A DNA stretch of 27,138 bases from CAVQGZ01 sp964356295 (GCA_964356295.1 CAYHHE010000031.1:1-27138), one strand, 5' to 3'; positions 9,770-18,610 are shown, counted from the first letter of the stretch. The notes: generated by a model from the letters alone, not told the origin. Numbers and translations: made by a program.

Positions 9770-10854
9770 CCTCCTCCCGGGACCTGCGCAGGCTGCCCAA
9801 GGCGCACCTGCATCTGCACTTCACCGGGTCCATGCGACCGGCGACGCTGCTCGAGCTGGCTGCGTCCCACGCGGTCCACCTGCCCGACACGCTCACCGGC
9901 CCGCTCCTGGCAGGCCGTCCGGTCCGGCTGTCGGCCACCGACGAGCGGGGCTGGTTCCGCTTCCAGCGCCTGTACGACGTGGCCCGGTCGGTGCTGCGCA
10001 CACCGCAGGACGTCCGGCGACTGGTCCTGGAGGCCGCCGAGGACGACGTCGCGGACGGCTCGCGCTGGCTGGAGATCCAGGTGGACCCCTCCGGGTATGC
10101 CGCCCGTTTCGGTGGCCTGACGGCCTTCGTCGAGCTGGTGCTCGACGCTGTCGCGGACGCCCGTACCGCGACCGGTCTGTCGATCGGCGTCGTGGTGGCC
10201 GCCAACCGGACCCGCCACGAGCTCGACGCCCGGACACTGGCCCGACTGGCCGCCCAGTACGCCGATGCAGGGGTGGTGGGCTTCGGGCTGTCCAACGACG
10301 AGCGGCGCGGTCCGGCCCAGGACTTCGCCCGGGCCTTCGCCATCGCCCGCCGCGCCGGGCTGGCGTCGGTGCCGCACGGGGGCGAGCTCGTCGGCCCGGA
10401 GGGCGTCACGGCCTGCCTGGACCACCTGCAGCCGGACCGGCTCGGGCACGGGGTGCGCAGCGTGGAGGATCCCCGCGTGCTCGACCGGGTCGTGTCGTCC
10501 GGGGTCGTGCTGGAGGTCTGCCCGTGGTCGAACGTCTCCCTGGGGGTGTACCCGAGCCCGCGGGACCTGCCGCTGCCCACGCTTGTCGTCGCCGGCGCTC
10601 AGGTAGCCCTCGGCGCGGACGACCCGCTGCTGTTCGGGCACCGGCTCACCGACCAGTACCGGCTGGCCCGAGAGGTCCACGCCATGAGCGACGCGGCCCT
10701 CGCCGCGCTGGCCCGCGCCTCGATCACCGGCTCGCGGGCACCGCGCGAGCTGCAGCAGGCGATGCTGGCCGAGGTGGACCGCTGGCTCGCCGACACCCCG
10801 GATACTCCTGAGCCCCATCAGAACGGCGGCGGGTCGTCTGCGGGGTCGCGGTAG
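9766..10854 (+). CDS. adenosine deaminase family protein (atypical binding residues)
   Basis: This is a TIM-barrel, zinc-dependent deaminase of the adenosine/AMP deaminase superfamily, 362 residues. Metal and catalytic residues are present: H16 and H18 in AHLHLHFTGS, H204 and E207 in PHGGE, H228 in LGHG, and D285-D286 in LGADDPLLF. Residues that contact the ribose in classical adenosine deaminase differ. The HLDG aspartate is T20, and the GIDLAGDE segment reads GFGLSNDE. Adenosine may therefore not be the substrate. There is no ATG or GTG in the right place. The likely start is the CTG at 9766, overlapping the upstream TGA as CTGA, with GAGG about eight bases before it. The 3' end overlaps the opposing HNH gene by 37 bp. 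Confidence 0.82.
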   Translation: MTSSRDLRRLPKAHLHLHFTGSMRPATLLELAASHAVHLPDTLTGPLLAGRPVRLSATDERGWFRFQRLYDVARSVLRTPQDVRRLVLEAAEDDVADGSRWLEIQVDPSGYAARFGGLTAFVELVLDAVADARTATGLSIGVVVAANRTRHELDARTLARLAAQYADAGVVGFGLSNDERRGPAQDFARAFAIARRAGLASVPHGGELVGPEGVTACLDHLQPDRLGHGVRSVEDPRVLDRVVSSGVVLEVCPWSNVSLGVYPSPRDLPLPTLVVAGAQVALGADDPLLFGHRLTDQYRLAREVHAMSDAALAALARASITGSRAPRELQQAMLAEVDRWLADTPDTPEPHQNGGGSSAGSR

Positions 10855-12290
10855 TCGTGCGCCTGCGTCGTCACGGTTCGGCCGGTGGGTGAGCGCCAGA
10901 CCAGGTCGGCATCGCCGGAGGCCGTCACCGACCACCGTGGCGCATGCGTCTTGAGCCGATGGTGGAACCGGCACAGGCAGCAACCATTGTCCACGGTGGT
11001 GGGGCCGGTCGGCCACGGCTCGACGTGGTCGCAGTCGCAGCGGCGTGCCGGGCGGCGGCAGCCCGGGGCGCGGCACCGTACGTCGCGCGCGCGAAGCGTG
11101 CGCTCCTGCGCCGCGGTGTGACCGTAGCCGGTGGCCGCGGTGACCTCGCCGGCCCACAGGACGCCGGGGATGCGGACCTGCATCTGCGGTACGAGCCCGA
11201 GCAGGTGCCCGGTCGCGGCCTCGTACATCAGGCCGGACACCGACGCCTGAGGGTCTGCGGCCAGGTCGCGCACCGTGCTGGCCGGGATCGGGCCGTATCC
11301 GGGGACCTCCCCAGCAGCGGCGGCCTGACCGGTCAGCGTGGCCAGCGGCACGGTGACCTCGATGCGAGTGCGCACCGGCTCGGCCTCTCCCCCGGCGGGG
11401 ACGTCGGAGGCCAGCCCGTACAGCGACGGCGCGCCGGTGAGCCGTGCCACGAGCGCGTCAGCGCGTCGCTGGGCCCGGGTGCGCGGGTCGCGTGGGTCAT
11501 CAGCGACCCGCGGGACCGCCGCGTCGAGGGCGGCCGCCACTGCCAGGGCATCGACCTCGGGCAGGCAGGCCCACAGCGTGGCGCAGCCGTCCCCCGTCGA
11601 GGAGATGCCCACCTGGCGGTCGGCGTGTGCCCGGCCAGCGGTGTCGTCGTTGCTCAGGCCCGCATCCGCGCGGGCGCGCAGGATGAGCCGGCGCATCCGC
11701 GCGTTGAGGGCGGCCACGGTCCTCCGGCGCTCGCCCAGCCAGGCGACAGTGGCCTCCTCCAGAGCCGCGAGCCGCTGCGGGGACACCAGGGTGGCGAGCT
11801 CGTCGAGGTGCTCGACGAGCTTGTGCGCCGTCCACGAGGGCAGGTCACCGCGCTTCACCAGCCCTCGGGCCCCGGCATGGCGGGACAGGCCGGCGGCGTA
11901 GTCCATCCGGCGCCGGACCGCAGCCTCGGACAGACCGAGGGTGAAGCCCACCTCGCTGGCTACCCAGCCGTCCTCGTCGACTGCCCCTGGCGTCGGCCTT
12001 CCGCCGTGGACGCGTTCCTGCTCGTCGAGCCTGAGCTCACGCAGCCGAGCCATCGCCTCGGCCTGCAGGGCCTCCAGCTGGGTGAGCAGGCCTTCGGCGT
12101 CGGCGATCCTGCCCATGAGCACGTCCGGGTCGTCGGACTCGGGATCCGAGCACAGCAGCGCCTCCCACCGCCACTCCGGCTGGTCGCGCTGGGCGAGGAA
12201 CCAGTCGGCGAACGCCTGCGACCCGGCCCGGATCTCCTCCTCGCTGGGTGGCACGAAGTCGGCCACCGCCTCCCCCGGGATGGTGAGCAT
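10818..12290 (-). CDS. DUF222 / 13E12-repeat family HNH endonuclease-like protein
   Basis: This is a 490-residue protein with a long helical DUF222 region (about residues 30-380). A C-terminal HNH nuclease motif lies at about 406-449, with the zinc-type cysteines CRAPGC, the metal site CDHVEPW, then DNGCCLC and FHHRLKTH. The HNH residues look intact. The family (REP13E12 in mycobacteria) is multi-copy in many actinobacteria and its function is unsettled. I chose the ATG at 12290 because GGGGAGGGAGAC lies just before it. An upstream in-frame ATG at 12332 falls inside the LexA box and has no ribosome site. The gene stands alone, converging on the deaminase gene and sharing 37 bp with it, and is probably induced by DNA damage. 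Confidence 0.88.
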   Translation of the reverse strand: MLTIPGEAVADFVPPSEEEIRAGSQAFADWFLAQRDQPEWRWEALLCSDPESDDPDVLMGRIADAEGLLTQLEALQAEAMARLRELRLDEQERVHGGRPTPGAVDEDGWVASEVGFTLGLSEAAVRRRMDYAAGLSRHAGARGLVKRGDLPSWTAHKLVEHLDELATLVSPQRLAALEEATVAWLGERRRTVAALNARMRRLILRARADAGLSNDDTAGRAHADRQVGISSTGDGCATLWACLPEVDALAVAAALDAAVPRVADDPRDPRTRAQRRADALVARLTGAPSLYGLASDVPAGGEAEPVRTRIEVTVPLATLTGQAAAAGEVPGYGPIPASTVRDLAADPQASVSGLMYEAATGHLLGLVPQMQVRIPGVLWAGEVTAATGYGHTAAQERTLRARDVRCRAPGCRRPARRCDCDHVEPWPTGPTTVDNGCCLCRFHHRLKTHAPRWSVTASGDADLVWRSPTGRTVTTQAHDYRDPADDPPPF

Positions 12291-12324
12291 GTCTCCCTCC
12301 CCACGATCCGCTCGAGCGTCGTGC

Positions 12325-12340
12325 TCGAACATGCGTTCGA
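12325..12340 (-). promoter_or_regulatory. LexA binding site (SOS box) of the DUF222-HNH gene
   Basis: TCGAAC-N4-GTTCGA is a perfect 16-bp dyad matching the actinobacterial LexA consensus. It lies 35 bp before the chosen start. A -10-like TACCAT (12345-12340) abuts it, so bound LexA would cover the transcript start. The box reads the same on both strands, but the other neighbour (gdh) ends rather than starts here, so the HNH gene is the target. Confidence 0.85.
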
Positions 12341-12396
12341 TGGTAGGGAGGGCCTCCGACACATCCGCCCGAGTCGACGGCCGGCACGAGCAACGA

Positions 12397-15300
12397 TCAG
12401 GAGCGCAGCGCGCCGTCCCGTTCGCCGAGCAGCGTCCGCACGGCACGCAGCCCCACCGACAGCCGGTTGAGGTCGCCCACCTCGTCCTGAAGGACGTCGG
12501 CGAGCAGGCGCCGTGCCCTCGCGACCGTCTCGGGGTCCTGGTCCACCCACTCCTGGACGCGCTGGTGCGGCTCCCCCACGTCGGTCATGGCGACCACCGA
12601 CTCGGTGATGGCGGCGTGCGCGGCGTAGAGGTCGTCGCGCAGCGCCGCCCGTGCCATCGTCTGCCACCGGTCGTCACGGGGCAGGGCGATGACCCGGGCC
12701 TGCAGCCGGCCCAGGTCGAGCATCTCCCCGGCGGTCAGGTGCACCTGGGCCACGTCGAGCAGGTCCGCGCCGCTGCGGTGGCTGATGTCGGCCACCGGCA
12801 GTGCGGCGAACGCCGCCGGCAGCGCGGCGACGTACCGGGCCAGGTCGTCAGGAACGCCGGCCCCGACCAGCTCCTCGCGGCGCCGCGAGGACTGGTCACG
12901 CGAGTGACCCACCAGCAGGTCCGGCAAGGCCGCCAGCACGGTTCTCACCGGGTCGGCGAACAGCGCGATCTCGCGGGCGAAGTCGAGCGAGGCAGGCCGC
13001 GACAGCACGAACCAGCGTGAGGCACGCTCGAGGACGGTGCGCAGGTCCAGCCGGATCGCGGTCTGCAGCGCGGCAGCCACGCGCAGGTCCAGGTCGTCGA
13101 TGCGCCGCGCCGTGGTGTCCGCGTCGTAGACCTCGGACGCGATGAGGTGCGCCCGGGCCAGCTGCTCCGGCGAGGCTGCGGTCTCCAGCCCGAGGCGGTG
13201 CAGGAAGCTGATCCCCGCGGCGTCCACCACCCGGTTGGCCACCCGGCTGGCGATGATCTCCCGCCGCAGCGGGTGCCGGGCGATCCGGTCGGCGTACCGC
13301 TGCGCAAGCAGGCTGGGGAAGTAGTCCAGCAGCAGTCGGCCCAGGGCCGGGTCGTCGGGCAGGGACGACCGGGTGCAGATCTCGGCGAGGCGGTTCTTGG
13401 TGTACGCCAGCAGCACCGCCAGCTCCGGCGCACTCAGGCCCTCACCGGAGGATCGTCGGTCCCGCAACGCTCGGGCGTCGGGCAGCGCCTCGACCGTGCG
13501 GTCCAGCACGCCCTCGGCCTCCAGGGCGCCCAGGTAGGCCTCGTGGACGTTGACCAGTGCAGGGGCCTGGGCCAGCGCGACGTCCAGGGTGACGTTCTGG
13601 AGGTAGTTCTCGCGCAGCACCAGGCCGGCGACCTCGTCGGTCATCGACGCCAGGAGCTCGTTGCGCTGCTTGACGGTGAGGTCGCCGCTGGCCACCACGG
13701 CGTCGAGCAGGATCTTGATGTTCACCTCGCGGTCGGAGGTGTCGACACCGGCAGAGTTGTCGATCGCGTCGGTGTTGATCCGACCGCCGGCGCGGGCGTA
13801 CTCGATGCGTGCCTGCTGGGTGAGTCCGAGGTTGCCTCCCTCGCCCACCACCAGGCAGCGCAGCCGGTCGGCGTCGACGCGCACGGAGTCGTTGGCCTTG
13901 TCCCCGGCGTCGGCGTGGGTCTGGCCGGAGGCCTTGACGTAGGTCCCGATCCCACCGTTGAACAGCAGGTCGACCGGAGCGCACAGCAACGCTTGGATCA
14001 CCTCGGGCGGGGTGAGCTCGGAGGGGTCCGGGCCCAGTCCCAGACGCCTGCGCACCTGCTCGGAGATGGGGACGCTCTTGGCAGTCCGGTCCCACACCCC
14101 ACCACCGGGCGAGATCAGGTCCTGGTCGTAGTCGGCCCAGGACGAGCGGGGCAGGCCGAACAGCCGGGCCCGTTCGGCGTAGGACGCGGCCGGGTCGGGG
14201 TCGGGGTCGAGGAACACGTGCCGGTGGTCGAATGCCCCGACCAGCGCGATGCCATGCGACAGCAGCATGGCGTTGCCGAACACGTCCCCGGACATGTCGC
14301 CGATGCCGACGACGCTCAGGCCCTCCTCCCCCTGCGGGTCGCGTCCCATCGCGCGGAAGTGCCGGCGCACCGACTCCCAGGCCCCCCGCGCGGTGATGCC
14401 CATCGCCTTGTGGTCGTAGCCGGCCGAGCCGCCGGAGGCGAAGGCGTCGCCGAGCCAGAAGCCGTAGTCCGCGGACACCCGGTTGGCCACGTCGGAGAAC
14501 GTGGCGGTGCCCTTGTCCGCGGCGACCACCAGGTACGGGTCGTCGGAGTCCCACCGCACGACGTCCGGCGGTGGGCGCACCATCGGTCCGTCCGGGCCCT
14601 CGACCCGGTTGTCGGTCAGGTCCAGCAGACCCTTGATGAACTCGACGTAGGCCCGCGTGCCCATCTCCAGCCAGCCGGTACGACCGGACGCCGGGTCGGC
14701 CGCCCGCTTGAGCACGAACCCGCCCTTGGCGCCCACCGGGACGATGACCGAGTTCTTCACCGCCTGCGCCTTCACCAGACCGAGCACCTCGGTACGGAAG
14801 TCCTCGCGCCGGTCCGACCAGCGCAGCCCGCCGCGGGCGACGGCACCGAAGCGCAGGTGCACGCCCTCGACCAGCGGCGAGCAGACCCAGATCTCGGCGT
14901 GCGGGCGCGGGACGGGCAGCCCGGGGGCGACCCGGGAGTCGATCTTGATCGACAGGTACGGCTTGGGACGACCGTCGTCGGTCTGGAAGTGGTTGGTGCG
15001 CACCGTGGCCTCGATGAGCCCGAGCAGGGAGCGCAGGATGCGGTCCTCGTCCAGCCCGGTCACCTCCTCCAGCGCCGCGCGCAGCAGCTCCGACGCCTGC
15101 GCCACCGTGCTGTCCCGGTCGGCGACGTCCGGGGCGAGACGGGCCTCGAACAGCCCGACGAGCAGGCCCGCGAGCGGCGGGTGCTCCCGCAGGGTCTGCT
15201 CGATGTAGGCCTGCGAGAACGCGCTGCCGATCTGGCGGGCGTACCTGGCGTAGGCCCGCAGCACCGCGCACTGCCGCCAGGTCAGACCGGCCTGCAGTAC

Positions 15301-17259
15301 CAGGCTGTTGAAACCGTCGTTCTCCGCCGCCGACCCCCACACCGCAAGGAAGGTCTCCTCCATCCGCTGCTTCGCGGTGGGGTCGGCCAGCACCTCGCAG
15401 GAGGGCACGCGCAGCCCGAAGTCGTACAGCGAGGCCCCCGGGGCGTCGGACCGGACGATGTCGTAGGGCCACTCGTCGTCGACGTCGACACCGAGCGCGG
15501 TGAGGATCGGCATCACCTCGGTCAGCGCCAGCGTGGGCCCGGTGCGGTAGATCTTGAAGCGGCGCTCGTCCGGCGCGGCTGTCGGCGGGTGGTAGAGCCG
15601 CACGGCAAGGTCTCCCGCGTCGTCCAGGGACTCCAGCGTGAGGACGTCGGCGACCGCGACCCGGGGGGAGAAGTCCTCCCGGTAGCCCTCGGAGAACGCC
15701 TGCCGGTAGCGGCGCGAGAGGTGGGCGGCGCGCTCCTCCCCGACGGCCTCGACCAGCGCCTCGTCGAAGTCGTCGGCCCAGTCCCGGATCGCTGCGGCGA
15801 TCTCGGACTGCAGGTCCGCCAGGTCCAGGTGAGGCAGCGACTCACCCGGCGGCATCGCGATCACCACGTGCAGCCGGGCCAGCATCGACTCCCCCACCCG
15901 GGCGGTGTAGTCCACCGAGGTCCCTCCGGTGGCGCGCATGAGCACCTTCTGGACGGTGAGCCGGACGTCGGTGTTGTACTGGTCTCGGGGCAGGTAGACC
16001 AGGCAGGACAGGAACCTGCCGTAGTCGTCGGGGCGGACGAACAGCCGCAGCCGTCCGCGGTCCTGCAGGCCGACGACCGCGCGGGCGACGTCGACGAGGA
16101 ACTCCACCGGTGTCTGGAACAGCTCGTGGCGGGGGAAGGTCTCCAGCACGTGCAGCAGGTCCTTGGCGTTGTGGCTGCCCGGGGCGTAGCCGGCCTCGAC
16201 CATCACCCGGCGGGCCTTCTCCCGCAGCAGCGGCACCCGCAGCACGCTCTCGTAGTAGGCCGAGGACGACAGCAGCCCGAGGAAGCGCCGCTCGCCGACC
16301 ACCTCGCCGGCGGAGTCGAAGACCTTGACCCCGATGTAGTCCAGGTGCGCGGCGCGGTGCACGGTAGCCCGGGAGTTGGCCTTGGTGAGGATCAGCAGGT
16401 GCTTCTCCCGCGCCTTCGCCCTCACCGCCGGGGGGAGCTTGGCGAACCCCGCCGACACCGGGCGGTCGGCCCGAAGGATGCCCAGCCCGGTGCCGGTGAC
16501 CGGAACCAGGGCGTCGTCGGACCCGATCGAGGTCAGCCGGTACTCGCGGTAGCCGAGGAAGGTGAAGTGGTCGTCAGCCAGCCAGCGCAGCAGCTCCTCG
16601 GTGTCGACCACCTCCTGGTCGGCCACCGGCAGTGGACGACGCAGGATGTCGTCGGCCACCTCCAGCGCCCGCTGACGCATCTTGGGGTAGTCCTCGACGC
16701 AGTCCTGCACGTCACGCAGCACGCAGCGCAGCGCGGCCTCGATGTCGGCGAGCGGCTCCAGGTCGGTCTCCCGGCCGATCTCGACGTGGATCCAGGACTC
16801 CCGGCGACGGTCGTCCCTGGTGCCGCGCCGCACCGGGTCCTCGTCCAGCACCGCCAGCAGCGCTCCGGTGACGTCGCGGCGCACCACGAGGACCGGGTGG
16901 ATGACCTCGTGCACCACCACCGCGCGGCCGACCAGCGCGGCGACCACGGAGTCGACCAGGAACGGCATGTCCTCGACGACGATCTCCACCACCGTGTGCC
17001 CGGTGGACCACCCGTGCTCGGCGACGGTCGGGGTGAACACCCGCAGCGCCAGCGTCCCGTCGGCCCGCTGCCCGGCCAGGTCGAGATGGGACAGCACCAG
17101 ACCGGCGACGTCCTCGGCGCGGCGTGCCCGCAGGTCCTCGGCGGGCACGTCGCGCAGGTACCGGTGGGCCAGCCGGGTGCAGGTGGGCCGGACGCGAGCG
17201 ACCTGGGCCTCGACGTGGTCGACGAGGTCGTGCAGCGCCGGCGTCCGCGACTCCGACAT
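12397..17259 (-). CDS. gdh: NAD-specific glutamate dehydrogenase, large (180-kDa) class
   Basis: This is a 1620-residue enzyme converting glutamate to 2-oxoglutarate and ammonia with NAD. Its size matches the large-class GDHs of Streptomyces and mycobacteria. The N-terminal half (about 1-700) is the long regulatory region with ACT-like segments. The catalytic core follows: GGLRWSDRREDFRTEVLGLV (about 808-827), KAQAVKNSVIVPVGAKGGFV (830-849; K845 lies in the VGAKGG signature) and GDMSGDVFGNAML. The nucleotide-binding half has VVGEGGNLGLTQQARIEY and DNSAGVDTSDREVNIKILLD. The C-terminal helical domain ends at about 1620. The ATG at 17259 is eight bases from a TAAGGT -10 box, so the mRNA is probably nearly leaderless. 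The gene is monocistronic, with the HNH gene after it and DUF2505 divergent. Confidence 0.95.
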   Translation of the reverse strand: MSESRTPALHDLVDHVEAQVARVRPTCTRLAHRYLRDVPAEDLRARRAEDVAGLVLSHLDLAGQRADGTLALRVFTPTVAEHGWSTGHTVVEIVVEDMPFLVDSVVAALVGRAVVVHEVIHPVLVVRRDVTGALLAVLDEDPVRRGTRDDRRRESWIHVEIGRETDLEPLADIEAALRCVLRDVQDCVEDYPKMRQRALEVADDILRRPLPVADQEVVDTEELLRWLADDHFTFLGYREYRLTSIGSDDALVPVTGTGLGILRADRPVSAGFAKLPPAVRAKAREKHLLILTKANSRATVHRAAHLDYIGVKVFDSAGEVVGERRFLGLLSSSAYYESVLRVPLLREKARRVMVEAGYAPGSHNAKDLLHVLETFPRHELFQTPVEFLVDVARAVVGLQDRGRLRLFVRPDDYGRFLSCLVYLPRDQYNTDVRLTVQKVLMRATGGTSVDYTARVGESMLARLHVVIAMPPGESLPHLDLADLQSEIAAAIRDWADDFDEALVEAVGEERAAHLSRRYRQAFSEGYREDFSPRVAVADVLTLESLDDAGDLAVRLYHPPTAAPDERRFKIYRTGPTLALTEVMPILTALGVDVDDEWPYDIVRSDAPGASLYDFGLRVPSCEVLADPTAKQRMEETFLAVWGSAAENDGFNSLVLQAGLTWRQCAVLRAYARYARQIGSAFSQAYIEQTLREHPPLAGLLVGLFEARLAPDVADRDSTVAQASELLRAALEEVTGLDEDRILRSLLGLIEATVRTNHFQTDDGRPKPYLSIKIDSRVAPGLPVPRPHAEIWVCSPLVEGVHLRFGAVARGGLRWSDRREDFRTEVLGLVKAQAVKNSVIVPVGAKGGFVLKRAADPASGRTGWLEMGTRAYVEFIKGLLDLTDNRVEGPDGPMVRPPPDVVRWDSDDPYLVVAADKGTATFSDVANRVSADYGFWLGDAFASGGSAGYDHKAMGITARGAWESVRRHFRAMGRDPQGEEGLSVVGIGDMSGDVFGNAMLLSHGIALVGAFDHRHVFLDPDPDPAASYAERARLFGLPRSSWADYDQDLISPGGGVWDRTAKSVPISEQVRRRLGLGPDPSELTPPEVIQALLCAPVDLLFNGGIGTYVKASGQTHADAGDKANDSVRVDADRLRCLVVGEGGNLGLTQQARIEYARAGGRINTDAIDNSAGVDTSDREVNIKILLDAVVASGDLTVKQRNELLASMTDEVAGLVLRENYLQNVTLDVALAQAPALVNVHEAYLGALEAEGVLDRTVEALPDARALRDRRSSGEGLSAPELAVLLAYTKNRLAEICTRSSLPDDPALGRLLLDYFPSLLAQRYADRIARHPLRREIIASRVANRVVDAAGISFLHRLGLETAASPEQLARAHLIASEVYDADTTARRIDDLDLRVAAALQTAIRLDLRTVLERASRWFVLSRPASLDFAREIALFADPVRTVLAALPDLLVGHSRDQSSRRREELVGAGVPDDLARYVAALPAAFAALPVADISHRSGADLLDVAQVHLTAGEMLDLGRLQARVIALPRDDRWQTMARAALRDDLYAAHAAITESVVAMTDVGEPHQRVQEWVDQDPETVARARRLLADVLQDEVGDLNRLSVGLRAVRTLLGERDGALRS

Positions 17260-17267
17260 GCCTGGTG

Positions 17268-17296
17268 ACCTTAGCCCTGACCCGCGATCATGCCCA
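17268..17296 (-). promoter_or_regulatory. candidate gdh promoter
   Basis: TGGGCA (17296-17291) and TAAGGT (17273-17268) are 17 bases apart on the minus strand. The -10 box is good and the -35 box is a four-of-six match. Initiation would fall at or just before the ATG. The divergent DUF2505 start is about 60 bp away, so both genes share this 98-bp control region. Confidence 0.5.
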
Positions 17297-17357
17297 GAGC
17301 CGCACTACCCCACGGCCATGCGTACCCACAGCCCTGCAGCCATGGCACGATCACCGC

Positions 17358-17858
17358 GTGAGGATCGAAGCGGCCGTAGTGTTCCACGCCGATCCGCGGA
17401 CGGTGTTCGAGATGCTGGCCGACGAGGAGTACGTCAGCCGCAAGGCCACGGCGATGGGTGCCCTCGAGCACGACGTCGTCGTGCAGCGGCTGAGCTCGGG
17501 GGGCGCGCGCATCCAGCTGCAGCGGACGCTGCCGTCGATGGTGCCGGACTTCGTCCGTCCGCTGGTCGGGAACACCCTCGAGATCGAGCAGACCGAGGAC
17601 TGGGCCGCCGCCGGTGCCGACGGCGGACGCCGGGGGGACCTCAACGCCCGGATCGCCAACGCCCCGGTGCGGCTGTCCGGCTCGCTGCTGCTGCTGCCGT
17701 CGGACGCGGCGGGCACCATCCACCGGGTGGACGTCGAGGTGCGCGCGAAGGTGCCGTTCCTCGGGGGACGCATCGAGCAGGCCATCGGCGAGGTCCTGCT
17801 CATGGCGGCACGCAAGGAGGAGGAGGTCGGCGCGGCCTGGCTCGCCGAGCACGAGTGA
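17358..17858 (+). CDS. DUF2505 family protein (START/SRPBCC-like)
   Basis: This 166-residue protein resembles the actinobacterial DUF2505 family. The fold is of the SRPBCC ligand-binding type, as judged from the opening VRIEAAVVFHADPRTVFEML, then ADEEYVSRKA. The region VPDFVRPLVGNTLEIEQTED comes next, and the product ends with a helix GGRIEQAIGEVLLMAARKEE. The role is unknown; such folds hold a hydrophobic ligand. The start is GTG at 17358. A CACGAT -10-like box lies six bases before it and no ribosome site is visible, so it may be leaderless. The next gene starts inside its stop (GTGA), so the two are coupled. No signal peptide or membrane segment is visible. Confidence 0.8.
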   Translation: MRIEAAVVFHADPRTVFEMLADEEYVSRKATAMGALEHDVVVQRLSSGGARIQLQRTLPSMVPDFVRPLVGNTLEIEQTEDWAAAGADGGRRGDLNARIANAPVRLSGSLLLLPSDAAGTIHRVDVEVRAKVPFLGGRIEQAIGEVLLMAARKEEEVGAAWLAEHE

Positions 17859-18610
17859 GCCCGCCGGTCGTGGCGCTGCACGGCTTCAGCGACTCCGGGG
17901 CGTGCATGCGCCCGTTCCTGCACCGCCTCGGCCTGGCCTCGGCGACCACCCCTGCCCTGCTCGGCCACGATGGACGTGCCATGCCGCCCGGCACCGGGTT
18001 CACCCACGAGGCGCTGGTTGCCGACGCCGCCGCGACGGTGGCCGGGGTCGTGGACGAGGCGGGGGCTCCGGCGCTGCTGCTGGGCCACTCGCTGGGGGCC
18101 AGCACGGCGGCGGGGGTCGCCGCGAGCGCGCCGGACCTGGTGGGCCTGCTGGTGCTCGAGGACCCTCCCTGGCAGGCGCCGACCTCCCCCGAGCAGGACG
18201 AGGCGCTGGAGCAGTGCAACTCCCACCGGCCGTGGCTCGAGGGGCTGCAGGGCACCGACCGGGCCGGCAGACTGGCGTGGCTGCAGGAGAACCATCCGGG
18301 CTGGCCCGAGGACGAGTGGGAGCCCTGGGAGCAGTCCAAGACGCAGGTCGACCTGGCTCTGTTCGACGCCCCGCAGCGCTGGCTGCGTCGCAGCTGGGGG
18401 CAGGTCACCGGGCAGGTGCGCTGCCCGACGTTGCTGCTGGTCGGTGAGCCGGCGCTCGGCTCGGCCTGCGACCAGGCGGTGGCGGCCCACCTCGGTGGCG
18501 GCCGGTGGACGGTCGAGGTGGTGGTCGGGGCCGGGCACAACGTCCGCCGGGACCGGCCGGAGCGCGCCGCAAGGCTGATCCGGGGCTGGCTGGCGACCTA
18601 CGGGGTGTGA
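17855..18610 (+). CDS. alpha/beta hydrolase
   Basis: This 251-residue hydrolase begins with a GTG overlapping the DUF2505 stop codon. The oxyanion-loop motif LHGFSDSG is at 8-15, the nucleophile elbow GHSLGAS at 77-83 (Ser79), and the catalytic histidine H228 in GAGHNVRRDRP. The expected acid residue after strand 7 is not clear, because the stretch LLLVGEPALGSACDQ has Glu where Asp is usual. A tryptophan-rich cap (SHRPWLEGLQ; WPEDEWEPWEQSK) lies between. The substrate is unknown; it could be an esterase, lipase or lactonase. The 3' end overlaps the opposing gene by 13 bp. Confidence 0.85.
   Translation: MSPPVVALHGFSDSGACMRPFLHRLGLASATTPALLGHDGRAMPPGTGFTHEALVADAAATVAGVVDEAGAPALLLGHSLGASTAAGVAASAPDLVGLLVLEDPPWQAPTSPEQDEALEQCNSHRPWLEGLQGTDRAGRLAWLQENHPGWPEDEWEPWEQSKTQVDLALFDAPQRWLRRSWGQVTGQVRCPTLLLVGEPALGSACDQAVAAHLGGGRWTVEVVVGAGHNVRRDRPERAARLIRGWLATYGV

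Noticed and set aside
9544..11157. A 537-codon minus-strand open frame across the deaminase gene
   Set aside because: It covers parts of two real genes and an antisense stretch; the translation is non-conserved and Arg/Pro/Gly-rich.
10944..12470. A 508-codon plus-strand open frame opposite the DUF222-HNH gene
   Set aside because: It has no motifs and biased composition, while the minus-strand frame has an intact HNH motif, a ribosome site and an SOS box.
12397..12470. A shared LexA control of gdh from the dyad at 12325
   Set aside because: The dyad lies downstream of the gdh stop codon; the gdh start is almost 5 kb away.
13147..17268. A 1373-codon plus-strand open frame opposite the glutamate dehydrogenase gene
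   Set aside because: Same cause: third-position GC bias removes stops in the antisense frame. The product is low-complexity and has no recognisable domain.
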